64,000 bases of DNA from DATMER01 sp040349255. Lineage in GTDB: Bacteria > Acidobacteriota > Thermoanaerobaculia > Multivoradales > UBA5704. A program made the position numbers and the translations under genes. The stretch is from NCBI GenBank assembly GCA_040349255.1, contig JBEQUE010000152.1, positions 5,968 to 69,967 on the forward strand, written 5' to 3'. The notes under the pieces were generated by a model. That model saw nothing but the letters and a program-made list of their open reading frames with translations, did no database searches and was not told where the DNA came from. Shown here in pieces: positions 1-9,326 of this stretch; within the stretch, counting starts at the first letter, position 1, and every line of letters starts with the position of its first letter.

Positions 1-752
1 CCGAGGGCCGGGCGAACTATCCGGCGGTGCCGCAGCGGCTCGCCGCCTCGCTGGCCTTCCACCGGGTGCGGCTCCTGCGCTTCCGCCCGCCCTCCCACCG
101 TCCGCCCGACCTGCGCGGCGACGAGAGCCCGGAAGAGCTCTGGGAGCTGTTCCGCTCCACGCTCACCCGCCTCCTGCCGCGGGTCGGGGACGCTCTGCTC
201 GCCGACCTGATCTCCGCCTTGAACCGGCGGGCGGCGCGGGCTGCGGGCGAGGGCGCGCCGCCGGTCCTCAGCCGGGCGGCCTGGAACCTGCGCTCCCGCG
301 GGCGCGCCAGTCTGTCGCTCTTCGGCCTGCCGGACATCCTGGTCCCCTCCTGGGCCGAGGTGCCGGAGCGGGCCGAGGCGGCCCGGGAGGCCCTGGCCGG
401 CCAGCCGCTGCCCGGCCACGACCGCTACCGCGGCCGCTTCCGCGAGGCCTGGCGCTCCGCCCTCGACCGGCTCGGCCCGATCTACGACCTCTACGCCAGG
501 AAGGCCGCCGGCCGCGGGCTGCTCGACTCGCCGGAGGACGCCTGCTTCCTGCCGTTCGACCTGGCCGGCGACCTCGCGGCGCCGACCCGGCCCGGCTGGC
601 TGGAATCCGCGGTGCGCAACAACCGGGCCGAGTACGACAGCCTGCGCCGCGCCCTGGAGCCGCTCGACCGGATGACCGAGAAGCAGGAGATGGCCGAGGT
701 CGGAGGCGACCGTCCAGAGTGGGAATGGGGGCCGCTCCTCCCTCTTCCCTGA
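1..752 (+). CDS. 3' part of a PEP-utilising-enzyme-like protein (partial, starts outside window)
   Basis: The frame is open to the left edge, so the gene begins outside the window. A GTG at 27 is in frame but nothing marks it as a start. About 250 residues are visible and end at TGA 750-752. Near the C-terminus a segment (GLLDSPEDACFL, then RAEYDSLRRALEP) resembles the region just before the swivelling phosphohistidine domain in PEP synthase and rifampicin-phosphotransferase type proteins (LD-PEDVF-L pattern). The His-bearing domain that should follow is absent; the protein ends soon after. It may be a non-catalytic relative or one subunit of a split enzyme. The family call is inference from short motif similarity. 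The histidine kinase begins 25 bases downstream on the same strand, so co-transcription is possible. Confidence 0.5.
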   Translation, partial: EGRANYPAVPQRLAASLAFHRVRLLRFRPPSHRPPDLRGDESPEELWELFRSTLTRLLPRVGDALLADLISALNRRAARAAGEGAPPVLSRAAWNLRSRGRASLSLFGLPDILVPSWAEVPERAEAAREALAGQPLPGHDRYRGRFREAWRSALDRLGPIYDLYARKAAGRGLLDSPEDACFLPFDLAGDLAAPTRPGWLESAVRNNRAEYDSLRRALEPLDRMTEKQEMAEVGGDRPEWEWGPLLPLP

Positions 753-777
753 GCCCTTGAGATAGAGTTGGGTATCC

Positions 778-1974
778 ATGAAGATCCCGGCTCTCCCTCC
801 CAACGAGGCGGAACGCCTGCGCGCGCTCCACCAGTACCGGATCCTGGACACCCTGCCGGAGCAGGTCTACGACGACCTGACCCGTCTCGCCGCCCAGATC
901 TGCAGCGCGCCCATGGCCCTGGTGTCGCTGATCGACGCCGAGCGCCAGTGGTTCAAGGCGCGCCTCGGCATGGAGGGCACGGAAACGGAGCGCGCCGTCT
1001 CCTTCTGCGCCCACTCCGTGGCGACCGGCGAGATGCTCGTGGTGCCCGACGCCCATCGCGACGACCGTTTCTTCGACAACCCGTCCGTGCTCGGAGACCC
1101 CTTCGTCCGGTTCTACGCCGGCGCGCCGCTGGTCACGCCGCGCGGCCACGCGCTCGGCACCCTCTGCGTGATCGACCGGCAGCCGCGGAACCTGTCGGAC
1201 GGGCAGCTCGACATGCTGCGCATCCTGGGCCGCGAGGTCATGAGCCAGCTCGAGCTGCGCCTGCACGTGGCCGAGCGGGAGCACGTGGAGCGGACGCGCA
1301 GCGAGCTGATCAGCGTGGTCTCCCACGAGCTGCGCACCCCGCTGACCTCGATCCGCGGCTCGCTCGGCCTGATCGAGGGCGGCGCCGTGGGAGAGGTTCC
1401 GGCGCGGATCTCGCCCCTGGTCCAGGTGGCCCGCAACAGCACGGACCGGCTGATCCGGCTGATCAACGACGTGCTCGACCTGGAGAAGATGGAGGCCGGC
1501 CGCCTGGAGCTGCGGAGGGTCTCGCTCGACGTGGCCGAGCTGGTCGGCGCGGCGGTCGCCGGCATCGAGGGCATGGCCGGCGCGTCGGGAGTCCGGGTCG
1601 AGTCGCGGGTCGAGCCGCTCCTGCGGGTGGATGGCGATCCCGACCGTCTCGTCCAGGTGCTCACGAACCTGCTGTCGAACGCCATCCGGGTTTCACCGCG
1701 GGGCGGCCGGGTTGAGGTGCTGGCCGAGCCGGCGACCGCCGGCCGGATCCGCTTGTCGGTCCGGGACGAGGGACCGGGCATCGCGGAGCAGGACCTGCCG
1801 CGCCTGTTCGGCAAGTTCCAGCAGATCGACGGCGGCTCGGCTCCCGGCGGCACGGGCCTGGGGCTCGCCATCTGCCGGGGGATCGTGGAGGAGCACGGCG
1901 GCCGGATCGGCGTGACCAGCCGCCTGGGCGAGGGGGCGACGTTCTGGATCGAGATCCACGCTCCGGCCAGCTAG
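778..1974 (+). CDS. GAF-domain sensor histidine kinase (cytoplasmic)
   Basis: 398 residues. Residues about 25-165 form a GAF sensor domain of the type that begins with RLxALHxYxILDTxPE and contains FCAHSV and GTLCVID motifs. A short helical linker leads to a HisKA dimerisation domain with the H-box VVSHELRTPL (phospho-acceptor His about 183). An HATPase_c domain follows, with N-box (LTNLLSNAI), G1 (DEGPGI), F-box and G2 (GTGLGLAI) all intact. There is no membrane segment or signal peptide, so the input should be cytoplasmic, for example a small ligand or redox cue. No response regulator is adjacent; the nearest is the NtrC-type protein at 5935-7242, and pairing is not shown. The 3' end overlaps the convergent gene at 1971-2492 by 4 bases. 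Confidence 0.9.
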   Translation: MKIPALPPNEAERLRALHQYRILDTLPEQVYDDLTRLAAQICSAPMALVSLIDAERQWFKARLGMEGTETERAVSFCAHSVATGEMLVVPDAHRDDRFFDNPSVLGDPFVRFYAGAPLVTPRGHALGTLCVIDRQPRNLSDGQLDMLRILGREVMSQLELRLHVAEREHVERTRSELISVVSHELRTPLTSIRGSLGLIEGGAVGEVPARISPLVQVARNSTDRLIRLINDVLDLEKMEAGRLELRRVSLDVAELVGAAVAGIEGMAGASGVRVESRVEPLLRVDGDPDRLVQVLTNLLSNAIRVSPRGGRVEVLAEPATAGRIRLSVRDEGPGIAEQDLPRLFGKFQQIDGGSAPGGTGLGLAICRGIVEEHGGRIGVTSRLGEGATFWIEIHAPAS

Positions 1975-2492
1975 CGCGTCTTGAGGCCGGGCGGCGGGCA
2001 GGAGCTCAGGGTCTCGGCCACGTGCGCGACCAGGGTGCCGGCGTCGCGCCGGCCGATCAGGCTGTCGAGCAGCGGCGAGCGCACGTGGGGCTTTTCCTTG
2101 AGAAGCGCCTCATAGACTTTGAGGGCGCCGGTCAGGCCCGCCAGGTAGACCTGCTCGCGGGAGCCGTCCTTGTGCTCCATCAGGAACGCCGCGCCCGAGT
2201 ACAGGAGCTGGCCCACGACCTCGCCGGGGAGCCGCTTGCGCTCGGCCGGGGTCCCGCCGAGCAGCGCCGGACAGAGGTCGACGTTGAGGTCCGGCACCTG
2301 GACGAGCCAGAGCGAAAGCCAGCGCCGGGCGTCGACGGAGCCCTCGAAGCGGGGATCCTCCTCGAGCTGGCGGATCAGCTTGAGCGCCTTGGCCCGCTCC
2401 TTGGGCGTCGAGGGGCCGCGCTCCGCCCCCGCGCGCGCAGAGCCGAGCAGGGCAAGCACTGCCAGGAGGACCAGGGCCACCCGGGATCTCAT
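1971..2492 (-). CDS. Secreted hypothetical protein
   Basis: 173 residues. The N-terminus is a clear signal peptide: MRSRVALVLLAVLALLGSARA, with a probable cleavage after ARA. The mature part is helical, charged and contains two Cys (LCPALLG and SSCPPPG). No family was recognised. It may be a small helical-repeat periplasmic protein. It overlaps the 3' end of the histidine kinase tail to tail, so the two genes probably share a termination zone. Downstream on this strand there is no linked gene. Confidence 0.6.
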   Translation of the reverse strand: MRSRVALVLLAVLALLGSARAGAERGPSTPKERAKALKLIRQLEEDPRFEGSVDARRWLSLWLVQVPDLNVDLCPALLGGTPAERKRLPGEVVGQLLYSGAAFLMEHKDGSREQVYLAGLTGALKVYEALLKEKPHVRSPLLDSLIGRRDAGTLVAHVAETLSSCPPPGLKTR

Positions 2493-2519
2493 GCTGGTGA
2501 TTCTAGCAGCCGCGGCGCT

Positions 2520-3266
2520 CTACCACCTCGTCCCGTACTCCGGCACCGCCTTGAGGTCGGCAGGCGGATCGCAGACGAAGGTGTCGCCGCTCACCTGGGT
2601 GTAGCGGGTGAAGCCGGCCGACCGGAGCATGGCATGGACGCAGGGGCTGTTGACGAACCACCAGTTGGACCAGTCGCCGTTCGAGATCCCCTCGATGAAG
2701 ACCGCCCGCGGAAAGGCGGGGTGCCGGAAGAGGTCGTGGTCGTTGACGTCGATGTCCGCCGGGATCCGGAGCGGCCTGGCCTTCGGATCATCCCCGCGCA
2801 CCACGGTCTGGAAGAACATCTTCTCCTTCACGAAGAGGGCGACCCGGTCGAGCACGAAGAGCGGTGCCCGCAGGTGGTAGAACAGGCCCAGGAAGAGCAC
2901 GTAGTCGAAGCTCTCCGTGTTGTTCCAGCAGAAGCTATAGACGTCGTCGTGGACGATCTCGAAATCGACGCCCGTCATCTCCCGCACCAGCCGGGCCTGC
3001 TCGACCGCCGCCCCGAAGCGTTCGACGCCCACGACGCGGCTCGCCCCGCGGCGCTTCATCTGGACCGAGAAGAAGCCCGAGTTGCAGGACAGGTCGAGCA
3101 CGGTCTTGCCGGTCAGGTCGGCCGGCACGTGCGGCTCGATCAGGTTCCAGCGCGGGCGCGGGTAGTCGCCCATGGCCGGGTTGGTCCACACCCCGGGAGC
3201 GAGCTCGAGGTTGTGGTACCAGACCCCCAGCTCCGCGATGCGTCTTCTCAGCGTTGCCTCATCCAT
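2520..3266 (-). CDS. CmoB-like SAM-dependent methyltransferase (TIGR04290-type)
   Basis: 248 residues with a Rossmann methyltransferase fold. Motif I is VLDLSCNSGFFSVQMKRRG, motif II is VVGVERF, and a post-I acidic region EIVHDDVYSF follows, then FDYVLFLGLFYHL. The FLGLFYHL-RxPL pattern and the overall length match the CmoB/DUF1698 group, and more closely the shorter CmoB paralogues (TIGR04290) whose substrate is not established. Known CmoB acts on tRNA wobble uridine; that role is not asserted here because the N-terminal CmoB extension is missing. The start ATG (CAT at 3264-3266) begins the conserved part directly. The gene is flanked by an unrelated secreted protein gene and a cyclase gene, both on the same strand. 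Confidence 0.75.
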   Translation of the reverse strand: MDEATLRRRIAELGVWYHNLELAPGVWTNPAMGDYPRPRWNLIEPHVPADLTGKTVLDLSCNSGFFSVQMKRRGASRVVGVERFGAAVEQARLVREMTGVDFEIVHDDVYSFCWNNTESFDYVLFLGLFYHLRAPLFVLDRVALFVKEKMFFQTVVRGDDPKARPLRIPADIDVNDHDLFRHPAFPRAVFIEGISNGDWSNWWFVNSPCVHAMLRSAGFTRYTQVSGDTFVCDPPADLKAVPEYGTRW

Positions 3267-3310
3267 CGTTTGAAGATATCAGAGATTTCTGCGTCCTCCT
3301 TGATGGCCTT

Positions 3311-5026
3311 TCAGGCGAAGATCCGCGGCGGCGCGGGGGTCTCGGCGGCGGTTTCGCCGGTGGTGAGGACCTGGCCCGCGACGTCCAGGTACTTGCCCTG
3401 GCCCACGTCGAGCAGGCAGCGGTTGCGGCCCCGGCGCTTGGCTTCGTAGAGCGCCTCGTCGGCGAAGAGGATCAGCTCCGCCGCCGACTTGATGTAGAGG
3501 TCCGGGAAGCTCGCCACGCCGGCGCTCATGGTGAGCGGGACCCTCTGGCCCTCGACCTCGAACTGGAGCTCCTCGACACCTCGACGAAGGCGTTCGGCCA
3601 TGCCGAGCGCGTCCTCTCCCGCGATGCCGTCGGCCAGCAGGAGGAACTCCTCGCCGCCGTACCGGCAGCAGAGATCCCCTTCCCTCTGGCTCGCCTTGAG
3701 GACGCCGGACACCGCCACCAGCGCCCGGTCGCCCACGGCATGGCCCCAGGTGTCGTTGATCTTCTTGAAGTGGTCGATGTCGCAGAGCACCACCGACATG
3801 GCGCCGCCGTGCTGGCAGGCCAGATAGTAGGTCTGGTTGAGCTTCGGCTCCAGCGCCCGCCGCAGGAGGGCTCCGGTCAGGGGGTCCGTCTCGGCCTCCT
3901 GGCCCGCGAAACAGCGCTGGACCGAGAGGCTCGCCTGGGGGATCAGGAGGTCGAGCAGGTCGATCGCCTTCGGGTCCAGCCGCCGCGGGTCACACCAGAA
4001 GCGGACCCGGGCCACGACCCTCCCGTAGGCCCGGAGCTGGCGCTCCAGGATCTGCCAGGCCGCGCGCTTGTGGAACCCGGGCAGGACCGGCGCCCAGTTG
4101 CCCGGGTCCGGCATCCCCTCCTCCAGCTTTCCTTCCGGGCCGGACCACCAGCTCCGCAGCTCGTATCCCGGCGCGAGCGCCTCGAAGTGGAACCAGAGGA
4201 AGGGGAGGACCTTGGCGCTCTCGTCGCGGATGCGCTCGATGAGCTGGACCAGCTCCTCGTCCTTCTTGAGGAGGCGGTCGCCGGCCAGGCCGAGCCGCTC
4301 CAGATCGTGGATGCGATTGTCGGCCCGCTTCAGGATCCAGGCGTTGCGCGCCGATTCGAGGACCAGGAGACCCAGGCCGCCGAGCAGCGCGGCGGCGAGG
4401 CCCCATCCTCCGGCCAGGCCGGCGACCGCCACCGCACCGCCCAGGACCCAGCCGAGGAGGTCGAGGGCGAACGGCGGCAGCAGGAGCTGGGGCCGGAGCG
4501 CCTGGTCCGGCCGCCGGATCTTCCGGTCGGCGATGTCCAGGCCGATCCAGATCAGGAGATAGACCGCGGCCGCGGTGGCCAGGGCGGCCGGAAGCTCCCA
4601 GAGGAAGCGGACCGCGGCCCAGGCGGCGGCGCCTCCGAGCGTGGCGAGAGCGCCGCGGCCGGCCTCCTCCAGGAGGCGCAGCAGCCCGCGGCGCTCGTGC
4701 TTCTGGGAGGCCGAGGTGCGGATCAGTCGCAGCGCGAGGTCGGCCAGGACCAGGCAGGTGGCGGCGAGCGCCGCGGCCGGTCCGCCGCCGGAGAGGTAGA
4801 GCGCCGGCGGGATCACCATGGCCCCGAGGCCGAGGCTCTCGCCCTTGAGCGGCCGGTGGATCGCGGCGGCCACCCCGACCCCGATCAGCAGGAAGAGCAG
4901 GGCGGGAGAGGGCTGGCCCGCCGGCGCGATCCAGGCCAGCCGCGGGGAGAGCGCCAGCAGCAGGACCGCTCCCGCGGTCGGCAGCAGGGTGGCCCAGAGG
5001 TCGCGGCGCGATCGGAGGAGCTTCAT
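3311..5026 (-). CDS. Membrane-anchored GGDEF diguanylate cyclase
   Basis: 571 residues from the ATG at 5026 (MKLLRSRRDLW). An upstream extension is open but would be read through the 20-base repeat array and was rejected. The N-terminal half has about seven hydrophobic segments and no recognisable ligand domain. It is followed by a GAF-like or coiled linker (residues about 255-390) and a C-terminal GGDEF domain. The signature is GGEEF, which is catalytically competent. An RxxD allosteric I-site (REGD) lies five residues before it, so product inhibition by cyclic-di-GMP is expected. Other cyclase motifs are present: TDPLTGALLRR, CDIDHFKKINDTWGH and DEALYEAKRRGRN. It should make c-di-GMP at the inner membrane. 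No EAL domain or partner is adjacent. Confidence 0.88.
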   Translation of the reverse strand: MKLLRSRRDLWATLLPTAGAVLLLALSPRLAWIAPAGQPSPALLFLLIGVGVAAAIHRPLKGESLGLGAMVIPPALYLSGGGPAAALAATCLVLADLALRLIRTSASQKHERRGLLRLLEEAGRGALATLGGAAAWAAVRFLWELPAALATAAAVYLLIWIGLDIADRKIRRPDQALRPQLLLPPFALDLLGWVLGGAVAVAGLAGGWGLAAALLGGLGLLVLESARNAWILKRADNRIHDLERLGLAGDRLLKKDEELVQLIERIRDESAKVLPFLWFHFEALAPGYELRSWWSGPEGKLEEGMPDPGNWAPVLPGFHKRAAWQILERQLRAYGRVVARVRFWCDPRRLDPKAIDLLDLLIPQASLSVQRCFAGQEAETDPLTGALLRRALEPKLNQTYYLACQHGGAMSVVLCDIDHFKKINDTWGHAVGDRALVAVSGVLKASQREGDLCCRYGGEEFLLLADGIAGEDALGMAERLRRGVEELQFEVEGQRVPLTMSAGVASFPDLYIKSAAELILFADEALYEAKRRGRNRCLLDVGQGKYLDVAGQVLTTGETAAETPAPPRIFA

Positions 5027-5090
5027 GGAAACCTGGGAACGCGAAAAGGCTGCGGGCATGGTACGCGTTCCCGGCCGGAGCCGCAACGCG

Positions 5091-5271
5091 CCACGCCTCG
5101 TGGGATCGCGCCACGCGTTGTGGGACGGCGCCACGCCTTGTGGGATCGCGCCACGCGCGGTGGGACGACGCCACGCCTCGTGGCGAGGCGCGGGCGAACG
5201 GGGCCGCGGCGCCACGCGTTGTGGGACGGCGCCACGCCTCGTGGCGAGGCGCCACGGCTGGGGAGCGGGTC
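5091..5271. repeat. Array A: 20-base-period degenerate tandem repeat
   Basis: Units starting CCACG occur at 5091, 5111, 5131, 5151, 5171, 5212, 5232 and 5252. The spacing is exactly 20 bases except for one 21-base non-matching unit at 5191. Consensus is about CCACGCSTYGTGGGAYCGCG. Each unit carries a small dyad (CCACG-CCT-CGTGG or close). The period is not a multiple of 3, and all frames stay mostly open, so coding is unlikely. The array fills most of the 343 bases between the GGDEF start (5026) and the DUF4160 start (5370); the rest of that gap shows nothing else clear. It is one of four such arrays in the window. Confidence 0.85.
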
Positions 5272-5369
5272 ATCCCCTGTGCCGGCGCGGCAGGAACACG
5301 TGGCGGCCTCTTGCGGCGAGACCCTGAATCGGATACTACTTCCCCAACCAGACGCTTGGAGTACGCGAC

Positions 5370-5630
5370 ATGCCGAGATTGAGCACGTTCTTTGGAATCA
5401 TCATTGCGATGTACCACAACGACCACGCTCCTCCTCATTTCCACGCCGTCTATCAGGGCTTCGAGGCCCAGATCTCGATCGAAACCCTGGAGATCCTGCG
5501 CGGCTCCCTCCCCCGGCGGGTCTTCGCGCTGGTCGTGGAGTGGGCCGTCCTTCGTCGCGACCGACTTCGGCTAAACTGGGAAAAGGCCCGTATGGGGCTG
5601 CCGCTCGATCCGATCGAGCCGCTTGAGTAA
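5370..5630 (+). CDS. DUF4160 domain protein
   Basis: 86 residues covering a complete DUF4160 domain. It opens with MPRLSTFFGIIIAMYHNDHAPPHFHAVY, with the characteristic HxxxHxPPHFHA histidine cluster, and ends with RxxLxxNWEKAR. DUF4160 genes are usually paired with DUF2442 genes, as here, and the pair is often listed as a putative toxin-antitoxin-like module; function is not established. The downstream DUF2442 gene starts 16 bases after the stop, so the two should be one operon. The upstream region is repeat array A, and no convincing promoter stands out. Confidence 0.85.
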   Translation: MPRLSTFFGIIIAMYHNDHAPPHFHAVYQGFEAQISIETLEILRGSLPRRVFALVVEWAVLRRDRLRLNWEKARMGLPLDPIEPLE

Positions 5631-5646
5631 GAGCAGGAGAAAACCC

Positions 5647-5928
5647 ATGGTCCGCATCCGATCCGTCGTTCCTCTCGAAGGCTTCTCGGTTCGCCTCGGC
5701 TTTACCGATGGTTCCGAACGGACCCTGGATCTGACCCCGTATCTGCGCGGGCCCGTCTTCGAGCCGCTGAAGGCGGACGCTGCCCTGTTCCGGTCCGTCG
5801 AGGTGGACCCTGAGCTCGGCACCATCTTCTGGCCAAACGGCGCGGACATCTGTCCCGATGTGCTTTACGAATCGCTGACACCGGTGGCTTGGGAGGACGA
5901 CTCTCCTGCCGTGAAACGCGCTGGTTGA
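5647..5928 (+). CDS. DUF2442 domain protein
   Basis: 93 residues from ATG 5647. This start is preferred over an in-frame start at 5623 because AGGAG lies 7 bases upstream (5635-5639) and the domain begins at VRIRSVVPLEGFSVRLGFTDGS. The body has the DUF2442 pattern: a short beta-rich domain, LDLTPYLRGPVFEPLK, then FRSVEVDPELGTIFWPNGADICPDVLYE. It is the usual partner of DUF4160. By analogy the pair may act together, possibly as antitoxin and toxin, but this is inference. It ends 6 bases before the convergent stop of the NtrC-type gene. Confidence 0.85.
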   Translation: MVRIRSVVPLEGFSVRLGFTDGSERTLDLTPYLRGPVFEPLKADAALFRSVEVDPELGTIFWPNGADICPDVLYESLTPVAWEDDSPAVKRAG

Positions 5929-5934
5929 AGTCCC

Positions 5935-7242
<1,308 letters not shown>

Positions 7243-7245
7243 GAT

Positions 7246-8604
7246 TCAGAGAGTACGCCGGACGGCGGCAATCAGGAGAGGGTCATCCTCGGGATCGACC
7301 GTCCGGAGGTCGAGGACGAGGCGACCCTGCCGCAGGTAGCCGACGACCGGCGGATCGCCGCGGCGCAGACTCGCCAGCAACTCGTCGTCCCCAGGCAGGG
7401 CCAGGGCCTCGCCCGGCACCGGCTCCTCCGGGGCCGAGCCGCCGCCCAGGAACGCATCGGCCTCCACGATCTCAGCCCCGAGATCCAAGGCCGCCTTCTC
7501 CAGTCGCGCCCGGTGCTCCGCCGGGTCCGGCCACAGCCGGTCGAGCGGCAGCGGATGGCCGGCGCGGTGGAGCCGGAGCACGCCTTCGAGCGCCGCGAAG
7601 GTCATGCGGTCGGGCCGCAGCGCGCGGTAGAGGGGGTGCTTGCGGCAGGCGGCGACGAGCGGCGCGCGGCCGATCATGATTCCGGCCTGGGGGCCGCCGA
7701 GCAGCTTGTCGCCGCTGCCGCAGACCAGATCGCAGCCGGCCTCGACCAGCTCGGCCATCGAAGGGTGGCCGGCGAGTTGGGGCTCCGGACGGCGCCGGAG
7801 CAGGCCGCTCCCCTCGTCGACCAGCACCGGGACTCCGACCTCCCGTCCGAGCTCGGCCAGCTCCCCGGGATCGACCGAGGCCACGAAGCCGGTCTGCCGG
7901 AAGTTGCTCGGGAAGACCTTGAGCAGGAAGGCGGTCTCCGGCCCGATCGCCTTCCGGTAGTCGGCGAGGCGGGTGCGGTTCGTGGCGCCGACCTCGACCA
8001 GCCGCGCCCCGGCCGTGGCCAGGATCTCCGGGATGCGGAACGAGCCGCCGATCTCGACCAGCTCGCCGCGCGAGACGACCACCTCCCGCCCCTGGGCGTG
8101 AGCGGCGAGCGCGAGGACCAGCGCGGCGGCGTTGTTGTTCACCACCAGCGCCGCGTCCGCGCCGGTCAGGTCGGCCAGGAGCCCTTCGGCGCGCCGGTTG
8201 CGCTCGCCCCGCTTGCCGGTCCCGACGTCGAATTCGAGGTCGCAGTAGGCGTCGAGGAGCGGCGGCAGGGCGCGGGCCACGGCGCGCGGCAGCGGCGCGC
8301 GGCCGAGATTGGTATGAAGAAGGATGCCGGTCGCGTTGAGCACCCGGGCCAGCGAGTCGCCGAGCGCGGCCCGGATCCGGTCGGCGATGCGGCCGGGCAG
8401 GGCGGCGATCGCCTCGGCGGTCTCCACTTCGGAGAGGTCCGCACCAGCCGCCAATCGCTCGCGGAGGTCATCCACCTCCCGGCGGGCTTGGACCCTCACC
8501 GGACCTCGTCCGTATAATGGGATGAGACTCGCAACCGCCGGGTCGTTGAGCAGCCGGTCGAGCGGCGGAATTCCGCGGCGGGTGTCAGTGATGAGAGTGC
8601 TCAT
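7246..8604 (-). CDS. selA: L-seryl-tRNA(Sec) selenium transferase
   Basis: 452 residues from the ATG at 8604; a longer open frame upstream overlaps the divergent gene and was rejected. SelA is the PLP enzyme that converts seryl-tRNA(Sec) to selenocysteinyl-tRNA(Sec). Seen here: the family N-terminus (IPPLDRLLNDPAVASLIPLYGR), VLNATGILLHTNLGRAPL, GKRGERNRRAE, VVNNNAAALVLAL, SRGELVEIGGSFRIPEI, and the PLP lysine in SGDKLLGGPQAG (Lys about 300, close to the E. coli position). Length matches the family. Its presence implies that the organism makes selenoproteins; selB, selD and tRNA-Sec are not in the window. It is followed 3 bases later by the NtrC-type regulator. Confidence 0.95.
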   Translation of the reverse strand: MSTLITDTRRGIPPLDRLLNDPAVASLIPLYGRGPVRVQARREVDDLRERLAAGADLSEVETAEAIAALPGRIADRIRAALGDSLARVLNATGILLHTNLGRAPLPRAVARALPPLLDAYCDLEFDVGTGKRGERNRRAEGLLADLTGADAALVVNNNAAALVLALAAHAQGREVVVSRGELVEIGGSFRIPEILATAGARLVEVGATNRTRLADYRKAIGPETAFLLKVFPSNFRQTGFVASVDPGELAELGREVGVPVLVDEGSGLLRRRPEPQLAGHPSMAELVEAGCDLVCGSGDKLLGGPQAGIMIGRAPLVAACRKHPLYRALRPDRMTFAALEGVLRLHRAGHPLPLDRLWPDPAEHRARLEKAALDLGAEIVEADAFLGGGSAPEEPVPGEALALPGDDELLASLRRGDPPVVGYLRQGRLVLDLRTVDPEDDPLLIAAVRRTL

Positions 8605-8638
8605 TCGGCTGAAAGCCTGAAAGCATTGTAGGAGATCC

Positions 8639-9298
8639 GTGGACCCCAAGCGACCCGTCCGATCCGGCGGCCTGCCGAACCCTGTCATCCCCAAGGCGGG
8701 ACAGGCGGCTGCCGTGCAACCGCAGCAGGCCCGGCGGGCGGGTCCGGCGATCGGCGAGGCGCTCGACCAGCTCGCGCGCGACATCCGGCAGCTCCAGATC
8801 GACTTCGAGCGCTTCTTCAACGGCGGCCTGCCGCTGCCGCCCGAGGAGCTGCGCACCCGCGTCCAGACGCAGCTCCGCAACCTGCGCAACCTCAACATGC
8901 CCTCCGCGGTGGAATCCTTCCGCCTCAACGACCTGGAGGCGCGGTACAACAGCTACAACGAGCTGTTCAACCGCCGGCTGCGGGACGTCGAGGAGGGGCG
9001 GCGCGGTCCGCACAAGGTGTTCGCCTTCGTGGAGAGGTCGCGCTTCGACCCCCGCGGCGGCATCGTCTTCGGGTCCGACATCGACCCGGAGGCGGCCGAG
9101 GCGCTCTATCACGGTCTCTCCGCCGGAGCGGGAGACGGCCCCAGGTTCGACCTCGACAGCTTCCAGACCTACCTCCGGCGCCAGACCGAGGCCATCCGCC
9201 AGAAGACCGGATGCTCGGAAGTGCAGTTCCGGGTGACCGAGGAGGAAGGCAAGCTCAAGCTCAAAGCACGTCCGGTCCCGTCCCGTCAGGGGTCGTAG
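8639..9298 (+). CDS. Conserved hypothetical protein (MXAN_5187 C-terminal-like)
   Basis: 219 residues from a GTG with AGGAG just upstream (about 8629-8633). The first 35 residues are Pro/Gln-rich and probably disordered. The core is helical: a block with ERFFNGGLPLPPEELR, then FRLNDLEARYNSYNELFNRRLRDVEEGRRGP. This pattern resembles the C-terminal domain described from Myxococcus MXAN_5187-type proteins, but the match is from memory and function is unknown. The C-terminal part (about 150-219) is an alpha/beta segment. It is divergent from selA (34-base gap) and is followed by the TPR gene on the same strand after 28 bases. Confidence 0.6.
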   Translation: MDPKRPVRSGGLPNPVIPKAGQAAAVQPQQARRAGPAIGEALDQLARDIRQLQIDFERFFNGGLPLPPEELRTRVQTQLRNLRNLNMPSAVESFRLNDLEARYNSYNELFNRRLRDVEEGRRGPHKVFAFVERSRFDPRGGIVFGSDIDPEAAEALYHGLSAGAGDGPRFDLDSFQTYLRRQTEAIRQKTGCSEVQFRVTEEEGKLKLKARPVPSRQGS

Positions 9299-9326
9299 GC
9301 CGCTCAGAAGGCTTCAGAAGGAGATT

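Noticed and set aside
5027..5215. N-terminal extension of the GGDEF protein through array A
   Set aside because: The extension is only the translated repeat (Arg-rich), and the membrane segment begins right after ATG 5026.
7246..8604. A selenoprotein gene with in-frame TGA near selA
   Set aside because: No reading frame in the window shows a family-conserved Cys position replaced by TGA, and no SECIS-like hairpin was found by eye.
8605..8949. Extension of selA to 8949
   Set aside because: It would overlap the divergent gene that starts at 8639; SelA homologues begin near ATG 8604.
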